Shown: positions 45,354 through 54,717, numbered from the stretch's first letter. The stretch is DNA of 64,000 bases from Lentibacillus jeotgali (GCF_000224785.1 NZ_AGAV01000006.1:20354-84353); one strand, 5' to 3'. Numbers and translations: made by a program. The notes: generated by a model not told the origin, from the letters alone.

Positions 45354-45389
45354 CCCTGAATACCTATAAAACAAAAGGTATCATCAGGG
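45354..45389 (+). promoter_or_regulatory. hairpin covering the zorA-like ribosome site
   Basis: CCCTGA-ATACCT pairs with AGGTAT-CA-TCAGGG (12 bp, two-base bulge). The 3' arm runs into GGGGGAG, the ribosome site of the gene at 45399. It could terminate the upstream transcript or hide the ribosome site. Confidence 0.5.
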
Positions 45390-45398
45390 GGAGCAAGC

Positions 45399-47222
45399 AT
45401 GCTGCAATTCATTCTGGAACTGTTTACAAGCGAGCAAAAGGCAGAGGCGCTTTTATCGAATCCAACAATCAATTTGATATTTATGGTTCTGTTCATCGGC
45501 TTTTCCCTTACACTTCTGGTTCACTTTACCTTATTTATGAAACTCAAACGAATCAGAAACTATCTGGATGAGACGAACCGAATGGATATCCAGCCACTGC
45601 AGGCTTTTAAGGAGCAGTTTGACAGGGGCCAACAATCGGAATCGGTTAAACCTGAAACCTTTGTACAGGAGAAGTTTTCCGATTGGCGTGTCTATAACGT
45701 GCCTGTTGTCAGTCTTATTAAAATGGTTCAGATGACGGTCTCCGTTTTTATATTAATCGGGGTGCTGGGGACATTTATTGGTCTGACGATATCGTTGGGA
45801 AGTATAAATGCAACCGGCAGCCAGTTGGTTGAAAATGTGGCTGCAGTGCTGTCGGGGATAGATGTGGCATTTTATACAAGTATAGCGGGTATGGGGTTGT
45901 CATTGATTATGACGGTTCTTATTAAAGTGTTTAATACCGAGCATATGCTTACCGATATCATGTTAAAGGTAGAATCCAATTTGGAGGGAGATGAACAAAA
46001 TCGGTTCAGCCAGCTGATTGACGTGTCGGAGGCGATTAACGATTCGATTGTCCGTCTTCAGGAAACAAATCAGAAATCATTGACAGGGATTGAAGATGCA
46101 TTCTCCGGTTTTCAGGACTATACAAGCAGTCTGCAGCAATCGGCAGAGGATTTGGCCAAGTTTAATGATGGCCTCTCTAGCAATCTGCAGGACTTTCAGG
46201 CATTGTTTCATCATATGAAAAAGATCACAGACGGGTTTGGCGAGTCCGCCACCAAGCTGAATAACAACTTTGATTCACTGTTTTCCTATTTTAAAAAGAT
46301 GGACGGCAAAAATGAACGCATGGCTAAAGCGTTTGAAAATACCTATGAACGTGTGAAAGAAGTTTCCACAGTCCAAATGGATACGCTAAACCAATTCGAG
46401 GAATCGGTTGCCGAATTAAAATCCTTTATTTCTTCCATTATGGAAGGCCAGGAATCCATACAAGCGTCATTTGAAAAAATAACACAGAAAAATCATGACC
46501 TGGCAGAAAAAATGGATGCACACAACAAGGAATTTAAACAGGTGTTTGGAAGTGACCTCAGCTCGAAACTGACAGGAATCATTTCGAGTGTAGGTGACCT
46601 CTCCAAAGACTTTGATAAAATGGGAGATTCGATTGCCCGCTTGCCGGAAGCTCTGGATGTTATCAATCAAACACAAGCTGAGTATAAGTTTTTGTTAACC
46701 GATCGGTTTGACGAGCTTAAGGAATTTAACCGGACCTTTAATCGTCATCTGAAAGCGCATGACGAGGAATCGAAGGCATTTGAAAGGCAAATGCAGGAAG
46801 CAGGGCGGACGTATGAAAACATGGGCAGGCAGAATAACGAGCTGATTAACGACATCAACAGGACGATTTCACAGATGAACAACGCCTTCAATCAGCGGGA
46901 GAATCAGATCGAAGCAAGTGTTCATGTTTTAAAGGACACCCTATCCAATTACGTGGCAGGTGTGGAGCGGCAACTTGGCGATAAACTTGATCAGCTGTCC
47001 CGGAACATCAATGACTCGATGGTCAAAACAAATGATGGCATGAAGCAGGAATTCCAGGAGATACGGCGATTATCCGAAGACATTCAGCAAACAAATTCAC
47101 GTTCTATGCAGCAAATGCTGCAGGAGCTAACACGTGAGATACAAGGATTGAACCGGCAGCTGAATGCTTTCGGTCAGCAAACTGGAAACCAGGGTACAGG
47201 GATGAGACCAAATGACTACTAA
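45399..47222 (+). CDS. ZorA-like MotA/TolQ/ExbB proton-channel protein with long coiled-coil tail
   Basis: 607 residues. Membrane helices lie at about 22-45, 108-133 and 150-183; the last two hold the MotA/ExbB core (LIGVLGTFIGLTISLG and GIDVAFYTSIAGMGLSLIMT). About 400 residues of predicted coiled coil follow, the layout of the Zorya subunit ZorA, whose tail extends into the cytoplasm. Overlaps the ZorB-like gene by 11 bases. In Zorya defence the ZorAB motor works with ZorC/D or other effectors; none is seen next to it, so a defence role is only possible. Confidence 0.82.
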   Translation: MLQFILELFTSEQKAEALLSNPTINLIFMVLFIGFSLTLLVHFTLFMKLKRIRNYLDETNRMDIQPLQAFKEQFDRGQQSESVKPETFVQEKFSDWRVYNVPVVSLIKMVQMTVSVFILIGVLGTFIGLTISLGSINATGSQLVENVAAVLSGIDVAFYTSIAGMGLSLIMTVLIKVFNTEHMLTDIMLKVESNLEGDEQNRFSQLIDVSEAINDSIVRLQETNQKSLTGIEDAFSGFQDYTSSLQQSAEDLAKFNDGLSSNLQDFQALFHHMKKITDGFGESATKLNNNFDSLFSYFKKMDGKNERMAKAFENTYERVKEVSTVQMDTLNQFEESVAELKSFISSIMEGQESIQASFEKITQKNHDLAEKMDAHNKEFKQVFGSDLSSKLTGIISSVGDLSKDFDKMGDSIARLPEALDVINQTQAEYKFLLTDRFDELKEFNRTFNRHLKAHDEESKAFERQMQEAGRTYENMGRQNNELINDINRTISQMNNAFNQRENQIEASVHVLKDTLSNYVAGVERQLGDKLDQLSRNINDSMVKTNDGMKQEFQEIRRLSEDIQQTNSRSMQQMLQELTREIQGLNRQLNAFGQQTGNQGTGMRPNDY

Positions 47223-47907
47223 ATACCAGAGACTGTTTAAAAACGAGCAGGAGGAAAGTCATTTTTGGCCATCATTTACCGATCTGCTGACGATTATTTT
47301 ATTATGTTTCATCCTGATTTTCATTGCGATGATGATTATTAAGTCATTGCAAATTGAAGAGATGAAACGGACGATTGACCAGTTGATGGGTGTCCGGTCT
47401 GAACTTGTCAATGATTTGCAGGATGAATTCAGTGATTCGGCCATGGGAATTGAAGTGGACGAAGAAACGGGTGCGATTATTTTTAATACAGAAATACTGT
47501 TTGAATATAACAAATCCGAATTGAAGCCTGAGTCCTTTCAATTTCTGGATGAATTTGTCCCGAAGTATCTGGACATTTTACTGCAAAATGGATACGAGGA
47601 TTATATTGCCGAAATTATTATCGAAGGCCATACGGACCGCGATGGAGGCTATTTATATAACCTGGAACTGTCGCAGGAAAGAGCGCACAGTGTTGCCGCC
47701 TATATTCTTAGTGACGATTTTCCTTATAAAAATATTCAGCAGCATTTGAAAGAAAAATTAACCGTAAACGGCAGATCCTATACCGACTTTCGCACTGATG
47801 ACGCCGGTAATTACAGCGCGGATGCATCAAGGCGGGTGGAATTTAAATTTCGGTTAAAAGATGAGGAAATCCTTGAAAAAACGCGAGAGATATTAGGGGA
47901 GTCATAA
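47212..47907 (+). CDS. ZorB-like MotB/OmpA-domain protein
   Basis: 231 residues. One N-terminal membrane helix (about 22-45) contains the proton-carrying Asp24 in WPSFTDLLTIILL. An OmpA/MotB peptidoglycan-binding domain follows (about 75-225), with IIIEGHTDRDGGYLYNLELS and a final RRVEFKF. Stator partner of the ZorA-like protein, anchoring the channel to the cell wall. The start overlaps the previous stop, showing translational coupling. Confidence 0.85.
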   Translation: MTTKYQRLFKNEQEESHFWPSFTDLLTIILLCFILIFIAMMIIKSLQIEEMKRTIDQLMGVRSELVNDLQDEFSDSAMGIEVDEETGAIIFNTEILFEYNKSELKPESFQFLDEFVPKYLDILLQNGYEDYIAEIIIEGHTDRDGGYLYNLELSQERAHSVAAYILSDDFPYKNIQQHLKEKLTVNGRSYTDFRTDDAGNYSADASRRVEFKFRLKDEEILEKTREILGES

Positions 47908-47974
47908 GCCAGCGCAATTCAAATATGTTAGATTTTGATACGGAATCAATTAAACAGTTAAATAGATAATAGGA

Positions 47975-48025
47975 GGGCAGCGCGCATAATCTGATATTGT
48001 AAGTCCGTATTATCCTGCGCTGCCC
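47975..48025. terminator. GC-rich bidirectional terminator
   Basis: GGGCAGCGC (47975-47983) pairs with GCGCTGCCC (48017-48025); ATAAT/ATTAT extend the pairing inside. It lies between convergent genes and likely serves both. Confidence 0.65.
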
Positions 48026-48051
48026 AAGCTATAATAATCTTATTTTAACTT

Positions 48052-48591
48052 TTAAATTAGAGGTCCTTGGTTGCGCTGACGTCGTCGGATAATATGATTT
48101 TGGGGGTTTTGTCGAGTGTCTTCCAGAGATGATTCAGTAGCAAAAGGTATATATTCTTCTTTATTATAATCAGAGAGATTCTGCTGTCCTAATGACTTAT
48201 ATCTTATTTGAAATTCTTCTTGGAATTCGGGTATCTCCTGCTCAGAAGATGACTGTTTCATGCCTGCTATCCATGTCTCGAAATCATAAGTCCCTCTTTT
48301 TATGATTCCAGACAGTTCTTCAAGGGATTGGGTCAACTCCCTTAGACAATCCAATCCATTTTCTAACATAAGTCCCTTTTTTTTAGCCTTTTCAACAGAG
48401 TGTTCCAACTTGTAGGAATTACCCAGATAGTGAAATTCAATAAAACAACCGGTGCGGTCCCAATTAAAATCGTAGTTTTCAATTTTTAATTCTTTCATTA
48501 CCTTGGAAAGCTTTCCTTCATACACACTTTGCTCATTATGTGATATCCCTTTTATTTGTGGCATCCATTTTAATAGATTTTGTCTAAACAT
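48052..48591 (-). CDS. unknown 179-residue protein
   Basis: Not recognised. It starts MFRQNLLKWMPQIKGISHNE, has the compact middle NYDFNWDRTGCFIEFHYLGN followed by SYKLEHSVEKAKKKG, and ends in an acidic, glutamine-rich and then basic tail (IRRRQRNQG). No signal peptide or membrane helix. The segments ENGLDCLRELTQSLEEL and YDFETWIAGMK look helical. Convergent with the ZorB-like gene across a shared terminator, so not its operon partner, but still a physical neighbour of the pair. Confidence 0.75.
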   Translation of the reverse strand: MFRQNLLKWMPQIKGISHNEQSVYEGKLSKVMKELKIENYDFNWDRTGCFIEFHYLGNSYKLEHSVEKAKKKGLMLENGLDCLRELTQSLEELSGIIKRGTYDFETWIAGMKQSSSEQEIPEFQEEFQIRYKSLGQQNLSDYNKEEYIPFATESSLEDTRQNPQNHIIRRRQRNQGPLI

Positions 48592-48790
48592 TATGATTCA
48601 CCGTCCTTAATTATTGTTCTTAATGGAACAGATACCCTATACTATTAGTTTCGATAAAGTAAATAAAACTCCTGTATGAATCGTTTTACAATTATCGACG
48701 TTTTTCAACATCCTTTTGTAAAGCAGGGTATTGCGATAAAATAAGTAAATAGTTGAGCGGATAGATGAAGTGTTTTATGAGGTAAATCTA
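48592..48790. other. divergent intergenic region
   Basis: 199 bases between the unknown minus-strand gene and the sensor kinase. Both genes must be transcribed outward from here. I could not fix a -35/-10 pair with confidence; GAGGT is the kinase ribosome site. Confidence 0.35.
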
Positions 48791-50398
48791 ATGAGAAATT
48801 TTTTTCGAAACCGAAGACCGGTGCGACTGCAGACGTGGATGCTGTTGCTAATCGTTGCAGTTCTAAGTGTTGCATTAGCTGTGACAGGTTATCTTATTGC
48901 AACTGAGACAGCAGATAGGACAAGGGAAAATCAACGAGAAAAAGCGATGAACATCGCAAGTGCAGTTAGCAGGTCTCAGCTTGTTATCGAGGAATTAGCA
49001 GATCCGAAAAATTCAGGTGACATACAATCCTATACGGAAGCAGTTCAGGAGGATACGGGCGTGGATTTTATTGTAGTTATGGATAATCATCATATTCGAC
49101 GCTCGCATCCTGTTGAAGAAAGAATCGGTCAATATTTTGTCGGCAATGATGAGGATCGGGCTTTCCAAGGGGAGTCTTATACATCCATAGCTGAAGGGAC
49201 ACTTGGAAAATCCATGCGTGCATTTATTCCGGTATGGAATGAAGGTGAACAAGTGGGTGTCGTTGCCGTCGGGATATTAATGAATAATGTAGAAGATACT
49301 GTATTTGGCAGTCAGATTATCGTCTATGTAGGGACTGCTGCCGGTCTGGTGGTTGGGGTGATCGGGGCTGTCCTTTTAACAAGGCGCATAAAGCGTACAC
49401 TGTATGGGCTTGAACCTAAGGAAATTGCCCAAATACTGCAGGAACGAGACGCCATGTTTGCTTCAGTAAGGGAAGGTATTATTGCCATTAATGAACAGGG
49501 TGAAATTGCCGTTGCCAACGATGCTGCCATGGAGCTGTTCCTTAGTGCCGGGCTTCCGGAAAATCCAGTTGGCCAGCAGGTGGCATCTTACCTGCCGCCT
49601 TCTGATCTAAAAAAGGTATTACTGGATCAGAACATCGAATATGATCAGGAGCAACAATTTAACGGTATTGATATCGTTGTAAACACCAAGCCAGTTGTGG
49701 TCAATGGTCAGACAGCAGGAACAATAGCAACGTTTCGGGACAGGTCGGAATTAACCGCTTTGGCAGAACAATTAACGGATGCCAGAACGTATGCAGACAC
49801 ATTGCGGGCACAGACTCATGAATTTATGAACAGGTTACATGTTATCTCTGCGATGGTTCATGTTGAATCCTACAAGGAACTGCAGGAGTATATTGATTAT
49901 ATTACGGTTAATTACCAGAACGAGATAGGCGCCGTTTCCCGTCTTGTGAAAGACCCGGTATTGGCGGGGTATTTACATAACAAACTGAGCCAATTCAGGG
50001 AAAACGGAGTAGATGTTAAAGTGAATGGAGATAGGCAACTGCCGGTATTAAAAAACACGAAAAAAATGGAAGCAATCATAACCATGATTGGGAATTTGAG
50101 TGATAATGCGATCGAGGCTTTAGCAAATCAAGCAGATAAGCGTGTTTTTATTACAATCAATCATATTAACGGGCAATTTCACTTTACGATTCAGGATAAT
50201 GGCCCAGGATTAAAGCCGTCCGAAAGGGAAGTTATTTTTGAAAAAGGCCTTTCTACTAAAGGAAGTAACCGGGGATACGGATTATTTCTGACAGAAGAAG
50301 CCCTAGGTAAACTGGGGGGAACACTTGAGGTTTCCTCTGAAAAAGGAGAGGGGACCGTCTTTGATGTAATTATTCCTTATGAAGGTGACAGTGTATGA
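48791..50398 (+). CDS. sensor histidine kinase, CitA/DcuS type
   Basis: 535 residues from ATG 48791 (GAGGT upstream; a GTG at 48770 is less likely). Two membrane helices (about 15-37 and 175-198) flank an extracytoplasmic PDC-like sensor with YTEAVQEDTGVDFIVVMD and HPVEERIGQYFVGND, the carboxylate-binding form of CitA/DcuS. A cytoplasmic PAS follows, then the phosphorylation His in RAQTHEFMNRLHVISAM, then HATPase motifs DNAIEAL, DNGPGL and GYGLFL. Senses an external di- or tricarboxylate and controls the symporter at 51249. Confidence 0.92.
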   Translation: MRNFFRNRRPVRLQTWMLLLIVAVLSVALAVTGYLIATETADRTRENQREKAMNIASAVSRSQLVIEELADPKNSGDIQSYTEAVQEDTGVDFIVVMDNHHIRRSHPVEERIGQYFVGNDEDRAFQGESYTSIAEGTLGKSMRAFIPVWNEGEQVGVVAVGILMNNVEDTVFGSQIIVYVGTAAGLVVGVIGAVLLTRRIKRTLYGLEPKEIAQILQERDAMFASVREGIIAINEQGEIAVANDAAMELFLSAGLPENPVGQQVASYLPPSDLKKVLLDQNIEYDQEQQFNGIDIVVNTKPVVVNGQTAGTIATFRDRSELTALAEQLTDARTYADTLRAQTHEFMNRLHVISAMVHVESYKELQEYIDYITVNYQNEIGAVSRLVKDPVLAGYLHNKLSQFRENGVDVKVNGDRQLPVLKNTKKMEAIITMIGNLSDNAIEALANQADKRVFITINHINGQFHFTIQDNGPGLKPSEREVIFEKGLSTKGSNRGYGLFLTEEALGKLGGTLEVSSEKGEGTVFDVIIPYEGDSV

Positions 50399-51120
50399 TC
50401 AATGTATTAATTGTGGAAGATGATCCAATGGTGGCGAAATTCAATCGGATATATATTGAAGAAGTGCCAGGATTCAGAACTATCGGTGTGGTTCATGATA
50501 TTTCAACAGGGTGGCATTTTTTAAATGACAATACGGTGGATCTTATCCTCTTAGATATTTATATGGCTAACAGCAATGGACTTGATTGGCTTGCCGAGAT
50601 AAGAAATGCCGGTATAAATGTTGATGTTATTGCGATTACGGCAGCAAATGACCGTACATCGATACAAAGGGCTCTAAGCTATGGAGCGTTTGATTACTTG
50701 ATTAAGCCATTTGATTTTGAACGTTTTAAAGATGCCCTAATGAAATACAGGGAAAAGTTTGAACGCATGAAAAATGAGCAGGATGTCCGGCAGGAGGATC
50801 TGGATGCGTTCCTTTTGAATAAAAACCTGTCAGCCTTAAGTGCACCAGATCTCCCGAAAGGGCTTACCGCACCAACATTTTCCCGGATTGCAAGACAGAT
50901 TGTCAATTGGGAAGGTTGTCCATTTTCGACTGCAGAAATCGCTGATAAAACTGGGATATCCCGTGTATCCATAAGTAAATATTTAAAGTACCTGGTGGGA
51001 CAAGATGTACTGAAGGTGGATGTCGCGTACCAAGAGACAGGCCGCCCCTTACATTACTATATGCTAAGACCGGAGCGTATTCATATGATTTATGCTTTCA
51101 TGGCGGAGGAAAAAAAATAG
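50395..51120 (+). CDS. response regulator, CitT/DcuR type
   Basis: 241 residues. Receiver domain with acidic pocket VEDD, phospho-acceptor Asp in LLDIYMANSNG, Thr in ITAAND and Lys in LIKPFDF. The C-terminal helix-turn-helix reads FSTAEIADKTGISRVSISKY. Overlaps the kinase by four bases (ATGA). Expected to activate the dicarboxylate symporter gene 129 bases downstream. Confidence 0.93.
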   Translation: MINVLIVEDDPMVAKFNRIYIEEVPGFRTIGVVHDISTGWHFLNDNTVDLILLDIYMANSNGLDWLAEIRNAGINVDVIAITAANDRTSIQRALSYGAFDYLIKPFDFERFKDALMKYREKFERMKNEQDVRQEDLDAFLLNKNLSALSAPDLPKGLTAPTFSRIARQIVNWEGCPFSTAEIADKTGISRVSISKYLKYLVGQDVLKVDVAYQETGRPLHYYMLRPERIHMIYAFMAEEKK

Positions 51121-51208
51121 CCCTTTCGCCATGTTCTTTTTTTAGTTACAAAAGGGTTGGAATAGTTTCGAAAGGTACACAGCTGACATGTAATAGATTA
51201 ATATTAAA

Positions 51209-51222
51209 TGTAAGCGCTAGCA
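51209..51222. promoter_or_regulatory. cre box before the dicarboxylate symporter
   Basis: TGTAAGCGCTAGCA fits every position of TGWAARCGYTWNCW. It lies 27 bases before the start codon, in the promoter or leader, so CcpA should repress the symporter when sugar is available. Confidence 0.72.
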
Positions 51223-51248
51223 TTATTTATCGAAGGGGTGAATGAAAT

Positions 51249-52913
51249 ATGGCACAAGTTGGTATAGCAGCTTTATGGGAGAGGCTCTGGCAGTCCCATG
51301 AGGATACCAAAGGGTTCTTAACTATTTCAAAAGTTAAGAATGAGACAAAGACAAACGCTTCAGCATACCGCGAGGAAAGTCGTTCTTCCACATCAGGTGG
51401 GGGATCAGGCGGCAACAATAAAAAGCCCGCTTATAAACCTGCTCAAAAAGTGGGGCTGATCCTCGGGCCATTGTTATTTTTATTAACACTACTATTCTTT
51501 CAGCCGGAGGGGTTAAACCCTGAGGCGAGAGCTGTTCTTGCTGTAACATTGTGGGTTGCAACATGGTGGATAACGGAGCCTATTCCAATTGCGGTTACGT
51601 CACTATTTCCCATTATTTTGTTGCCGATTACCGGAGCAGTGGATGGAGATGCAGTTGTTTCATCTTATGGAAACGATATTATTTTCTTATTTTTGGGTGG
51701 ATTTTTTATTGCAACAGCAATGGAAAAGTGGAATCTACATAAACGAATTGCATTAGCGATAATTTCTGTGATCGGTACGAGCCCGCAGCGGATTGTTTTA
51801 GGATTCATGATAGCTACTGCTTTTCTGTCCATGTGGGTTTCTAATACAGCAGCCACGATGATGCTGGTGCCAATGGGATTGGCCATTGTACATCAGGCAG
51901 CAGGTTCGCTGGAAAAAGGCAAGTATGCGAAAGAATTACCGAAGTTTGAAAAATCGGTTATTTTTGGCATAGGATATGCTGCAACCATTGGTGGTCTTGG
52001 AACATTGATTGGAACGCCTCCCCTGAGTATTCTGGCAGCTACAGTGGGGGAAATGTTTGATACCGAAATCTCCTTTGCAGGATGGATGATGGTTGGTGTG
52101 CCGGTTGTGATAATTTTGATTCCAGCATTATGGCTTTACCTTACCAAAGTCGTTTATCGGGTAAACTTTAGCGAACTTCCGGGAGGGAAGGAACAGATCA
52201 AACAGGAAAGAAGGTTGCTTGGGCGAATCTCTTATGAAGAAAAGGCCGTTGCAGCAGTGTTTGTTTTCGCAGCATTTATGTGGATTACCCGCACATTTAT
52301 TTGGGAAAATATTGTTCATGTTCCCGGGATCAGTGATGGTATAATCGCGATGACAGCTACAATTTTGCTGTTCCTGATTCCTGCAAAACAGGAAGAGGGA
52401 AGCAAAATAATGGAGTGGAAAGATTCCAAACATATTCCTTGGGGTATTTTACTTCTATTCGGAGGCGGTCTGGCGATTGCTGCAGGATTTACAGAAACAG
52501 GCCTTTCCGACTGGATAGGAAATCAATTGGCGGCACTTGAAGGAATGAACCTTCTTATTATTATGTTTGTTGCATCGGGAGTCATTCTGTTCCTGACTGA
52601 AATCACGTCAAATACAGCAACAGGAACTATGATTATCCCAGTGGTCGCAGCACTTGCCCTGGCGCTAAATGTTCATCCATATGCATTGATGGTTCCATGT
52701 GCAATGGCAGCAAATTGTGCATTCATGCTCCCTGTCGGAACGCCGCCGAACGCGATTATTTACGGTACAGGAAAGCTGAAAATAACGGAAATGGTTAAAA
52801 ACGGATTTTGGCTTAATATCATGGCTCTTATCATGGCCGTATTGGCAGTATACTTTTATCTGCCCGTCGTATGGGGGATTGACTTATTCGAAATTCCGGC
52901 TCAGTTTCAATAG
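51249..52913 (+). CDS. DASS-family sodium-coupled dicarboxylate symporter
   Basis: 554 residues, about eleven membrane helices after a hydrophilic N-terminal extension of about 65 residues rich in Ser and Gly (SSTSGGGSGGNNKK). SNTAATMMLVPM and TSNTATGTMIIPV are the two sodium/carboxylate-binding SNT motifs; GTPPLSILA and GTPPNAIIYGTGK are the matching hairpins. Imports succinate, malate, fumarate or citrate with sodium. It sits downstream of its sensor pair and under a cre box. Confidence 0.93.
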   Translation: MAQVGIAALWERLWQSHEDTKGFLTISKVKNETKTNASAYREESRSSTSGGGSGGNNKKPAYKPAQKVGLILGPLLFLLTLLFFQPEGLNPEARAVLAVTLWVATWWITEPIPIAVTSLFPIILLPITGAVDGDAVVSSYGNDIIFLFLGGFFIATAMEKWNLHKRIALAIISVIGTSPQRIVLGFMIATAFLSMWVSNTAATMMLVPMGLAIVHQAAGSLEKGKYAKELPKFEKSVIFGIGYAATIGGLGTLIGTPPLSILAATVGEMFDTEISFAGWMMVGVPVVIILIPALWLYLTKVVYRVNFSELPGGKEQIKQERRLLGRISYEEKAVAAVFVFAAFMWITRTFIWENIVHVPGISDGIIAMTATILLFLIPAKQEEGSKIMEWKDSKHIPWGILLLFGGGLAIAAGFTETGLSDWIGNQLAALEGMNLLIIMFVASGVILFLTEITSNTATGTMIIPVVAALALALNVHPYALMVPCAMAANCAFMLPVGTPPNAIIYGTGKLKITEMVKNGFWLNIMALIMAVLAVYFYLPVVWGIDLFEIPAQFQ

Positions 52914-53127
52914 GAAGAGCCTAAGACAAAAGAGTTTTGGTTTAACAAAAGATCAACTAAAGCATCGCGACAATCAATTAGGTATGCTTATGGGCAGAAA
53001 TAGTTTGCGAGTGAACTTGGAAGGGTATATCGAAATAAATAGTTTGAATTTTGATGTCGGGGAATTATAAGAAGGACTTATAGGTGGAAAAATGAAGCCT
53101 TAAATAATGGCCAGGGAGGAATCATAA

Positions 53128-54006
53128 ATGCTTTCAAAGGGATCTACTATTGGACTTATCGGTACTGGAGTTATGGGGAAAAGTATGGCTCGGAATCTCC
53201 AAAAGGACGGATATCCCATTAACGTGTTCACTCGAACAAAAGAAAAAGCACACGAGTTGCTGGAAAATGGTGCTGTCTGGAAGGAAACGATTGCGGAATT
53301 AGCGAAAGACTCTGAAGTTATTATCACAATGGTAGGCTATCCGTCAGATGTGGAGAATGTTTACTTTGGAGGGGATGGTATTATCGAAAATGCTGAAAAT
53401 GGCACATATGTCATTGATATGACAACCTCCAAGCCAGACCAAGCTATAGAAATAGCCCGTAAAGCGAAGAAAAGGAATATTTATGCATTGGATGCTCCTG
53501 TATCCGGCGGCGATGTTGGAGCAAGAAACGGTGCACTTGCGATTATGGTCGGTGGTGACCAGGAAGTATTTGATGAAGTTCTGCCTTTGTTTAAAATTAT
53601 GGGTGAAAATATAATTTTGCAGGGTGATGCCGGTGCGGGTCAACATACTAAAATGGTAAACCAAATAGCTATTGCTACGAATATGATTGGGGTTTGTGAA
53701 GCGATTGTATATGCCAAAAAAGCTGGGTTGAACCCATCCCGGGTCCTCGACAGCATTTCAACGGGCGCCGCTGGCAGTTTCTCATTATCAAAATTGGCAC
53801 CGCGCATGCTTGCGGGCGATTATGAACCGGGATTCTATGTGAAGCATTTTATTAAGGATATGACGATTGCACTGGATTCTGCACAAGAAATGGGGCTTTC
53901 GACACCAGGGCTGGAGCTTTCACTTAAATTATATAAGGAGCTTGCGGAAAAAGGTGAAAGTGACAGCGGAACACAGGCGTTGATTAAACTTTTTGAAGGA
54001 AATTAA
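53128..54006 (+). CDS. beta-hydroxyacid dehydrogenase (3-hydroxyisobutyrate / tartronate-semialdehyde reductase family)
   Basis: 292 residues. NAD(P) motif GLIGTGVMGKSMARNL near 10-25, substrate segment DAPVSGGDVGARNGALAIMV near 125, catalytic Lys in AGQHTKMVNQ, and the C-domain with KDMTIALD. Oxidises or reduces 3-hydroxy acids. It follows the dicarboxylate symporter by about 210 bases without recognisable genes in between; a terminator hairpin follows. Confidence 0.9.
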   Translation: MLSKGSTIGLIGTGVMGKSMARNLQKDGYPINVFTRTKEKAHELLENGAVWKETIAELAKDSEVIITMVGYPSDVENVYFGGDGIIENAENGTYVIDMTTSKPDQAIEIARKAKKRNIYALDAPVSGGDVGARNGALAIMVGGDQEVFDEVLPLFKIMGENIILQGDAGAGQHTKMVNQIAIATNMIGVCEAIVYAKKAGLNPSRVLDSISTGAAGSFSLSKLAPRMLAGDYEPGFYVKHFIKDMTIALDSAQEMGLSTPGLELSLKLYKELAEKGESDSGTQALIKLFEGN

Positions 54007-54070
54007 AATAGGAGCCAGGGAGACAAAAAGTAGTTCACTTACAGTGCAGAAAAAAGCAAATAAAACGATA

Positions 54071-54110
54071 ATTAGCATACAAATCACATAGGATTTAGTA
54101 TGCTAATTTT
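54071..54110 (+). terminator. intrinsic terminator
   Basis: ATTAGCATAC (54071-54080) pairs perfectly with GTATGCTAAT (54098-54107), followed by TTTATT. It lies 65 bases after the hydroxyacid dehydrogenase. The remaining gap up to 54302 shows nothing further. Confidence 0.68.
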
Positions 54111-54302
54111 ATTGATATATCAGTATTTCAAAGTGATTATGTTAAAATAAATCAAAAGACATAACAAAATGGTCTTACGTTAAACATCTTAGGTTTCAAA
54201 CTTTGTACAACGATAAGGGCCAGATTGTGGAATAATTATATGTTAAAATTAAAATAACCATAAGTTTAAAACTGCGTATTACGATAATAGGAGTGACTTT
54301 TA

Positions 54303-54425
54303 ATGCAACAAAATAATATCAAAGAAATGAAGTCGAAAGAGTTTCCCTTATCAAACCAAAATCTGATTCTTATTGCTGGTATAGGTATGACTATAGGAAT
54401 TTTATTCGGAACTGGGATAATTTAA
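54303..54425 (+). CDS. 40-residue single-span membrane peptide
   Basis: ATG 54303 with AGGAGTG seven bases upstream encodes MQQNNIKEMKSKEFPLSNQN and a hydrophobic tail LILIAGIGMTIGILFGTGII. Charged N-terminus with a C-terminal membrane helix. No family recognised. The first 29-bp repeat copy begins six bases after its stop, the pattern repeated through the following region. Confidence 0.6.
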   Translation: MQQNNIKEMKSKEFPLSNQNLILIAGIGMTIGILFGTGII

Positions 54426-54430
54426 TTTGT

Positions 54431-54459
54431 TCCTTAAACGGGCGCTTATCTGGAATAAC
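54431..54459 (+). repeat. 29-bp repeat, copy 1
   Basis: TCCTTAAA, then CGGGCGC, seven variable bases (TTATCTG), then GAATAAC. It starts the series, six bases after the 40-residue peptide gene. Confidence 0.7.
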
Positions 54460-54525
54460 AAAATTAGGAAAGAGGAGGGAGAAAAGGTTTAAGATTTTTG
54501 GTTTTGGGAAAAGACTAAGTAAAGT

Positions 54526-54554
54526 TAGACAAAATAAGTGAAACTGTGTATAAT
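54526..54554 (+). promoter_or_regulatory. sigma-A promoter of the putative antitoxin RNA
   Basis: TAGACA, exactly 17 bases, TATAAT. Directed toward the convergent toxin gene; start near 54561. No open frame follows. Confidence 0.68.
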
Positions 54555-54560
54555 CTAATT

Positions 54561-54717
54561 TAGAAAGTAGTATAAATAAAATAACCGGGAATGCTGTGAA
54601 CATCCCCGGTGCATGGTAAAGAAGTTCAGGCAGGGAATCCCCTCTGGACTACCTAATTAGGTAAAGCAGAAAAGAACCCTCACCCTTAAGTGATTTGTCG
54701 GTCACGGGTGGGGGTTC
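54561..54717 (+). ncRNA. putative antisense antitoxin RNA
   Basis: The region from the predicted start to the strong hairpin at 54674-54717 has no ribosome site or credible frame but is highly structured: CCGGG and CCCCGG near 54585-54608 form a stem, then the terminator. It runs against the toxin gene and overlaps its 3' end, as RatA does with txpA in Bacillus subtilis. Its role is inferred from arrangement. Confidence 0.5.
54674..54717. terminator. bidirectional terminator between toxin and antisense RNA
   Basis: GAACCCTCACCC pairs with GGGTGGGGGTTC (one wobble/mismatch) and an inner GTGA/TCAC extends it. On the minus strand it is followed by TTTTC; it also overlaps the toxin stop codon. 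Confidence 0.7.

Noticed and set aside
52879..53070. 63-codon frame overlapping the end of the dicarboxylate symporter
   Set aside because: No ribosome site, starts inside the symporter gene, and no family recognised; the tail may be chance.
53761..53775. GGGCGCC inside the hydroxyacid dehydrogenase as a repeat copy
   Set aside because: It is coding sequence and lacks the GAATAAG block at the fixed distance.
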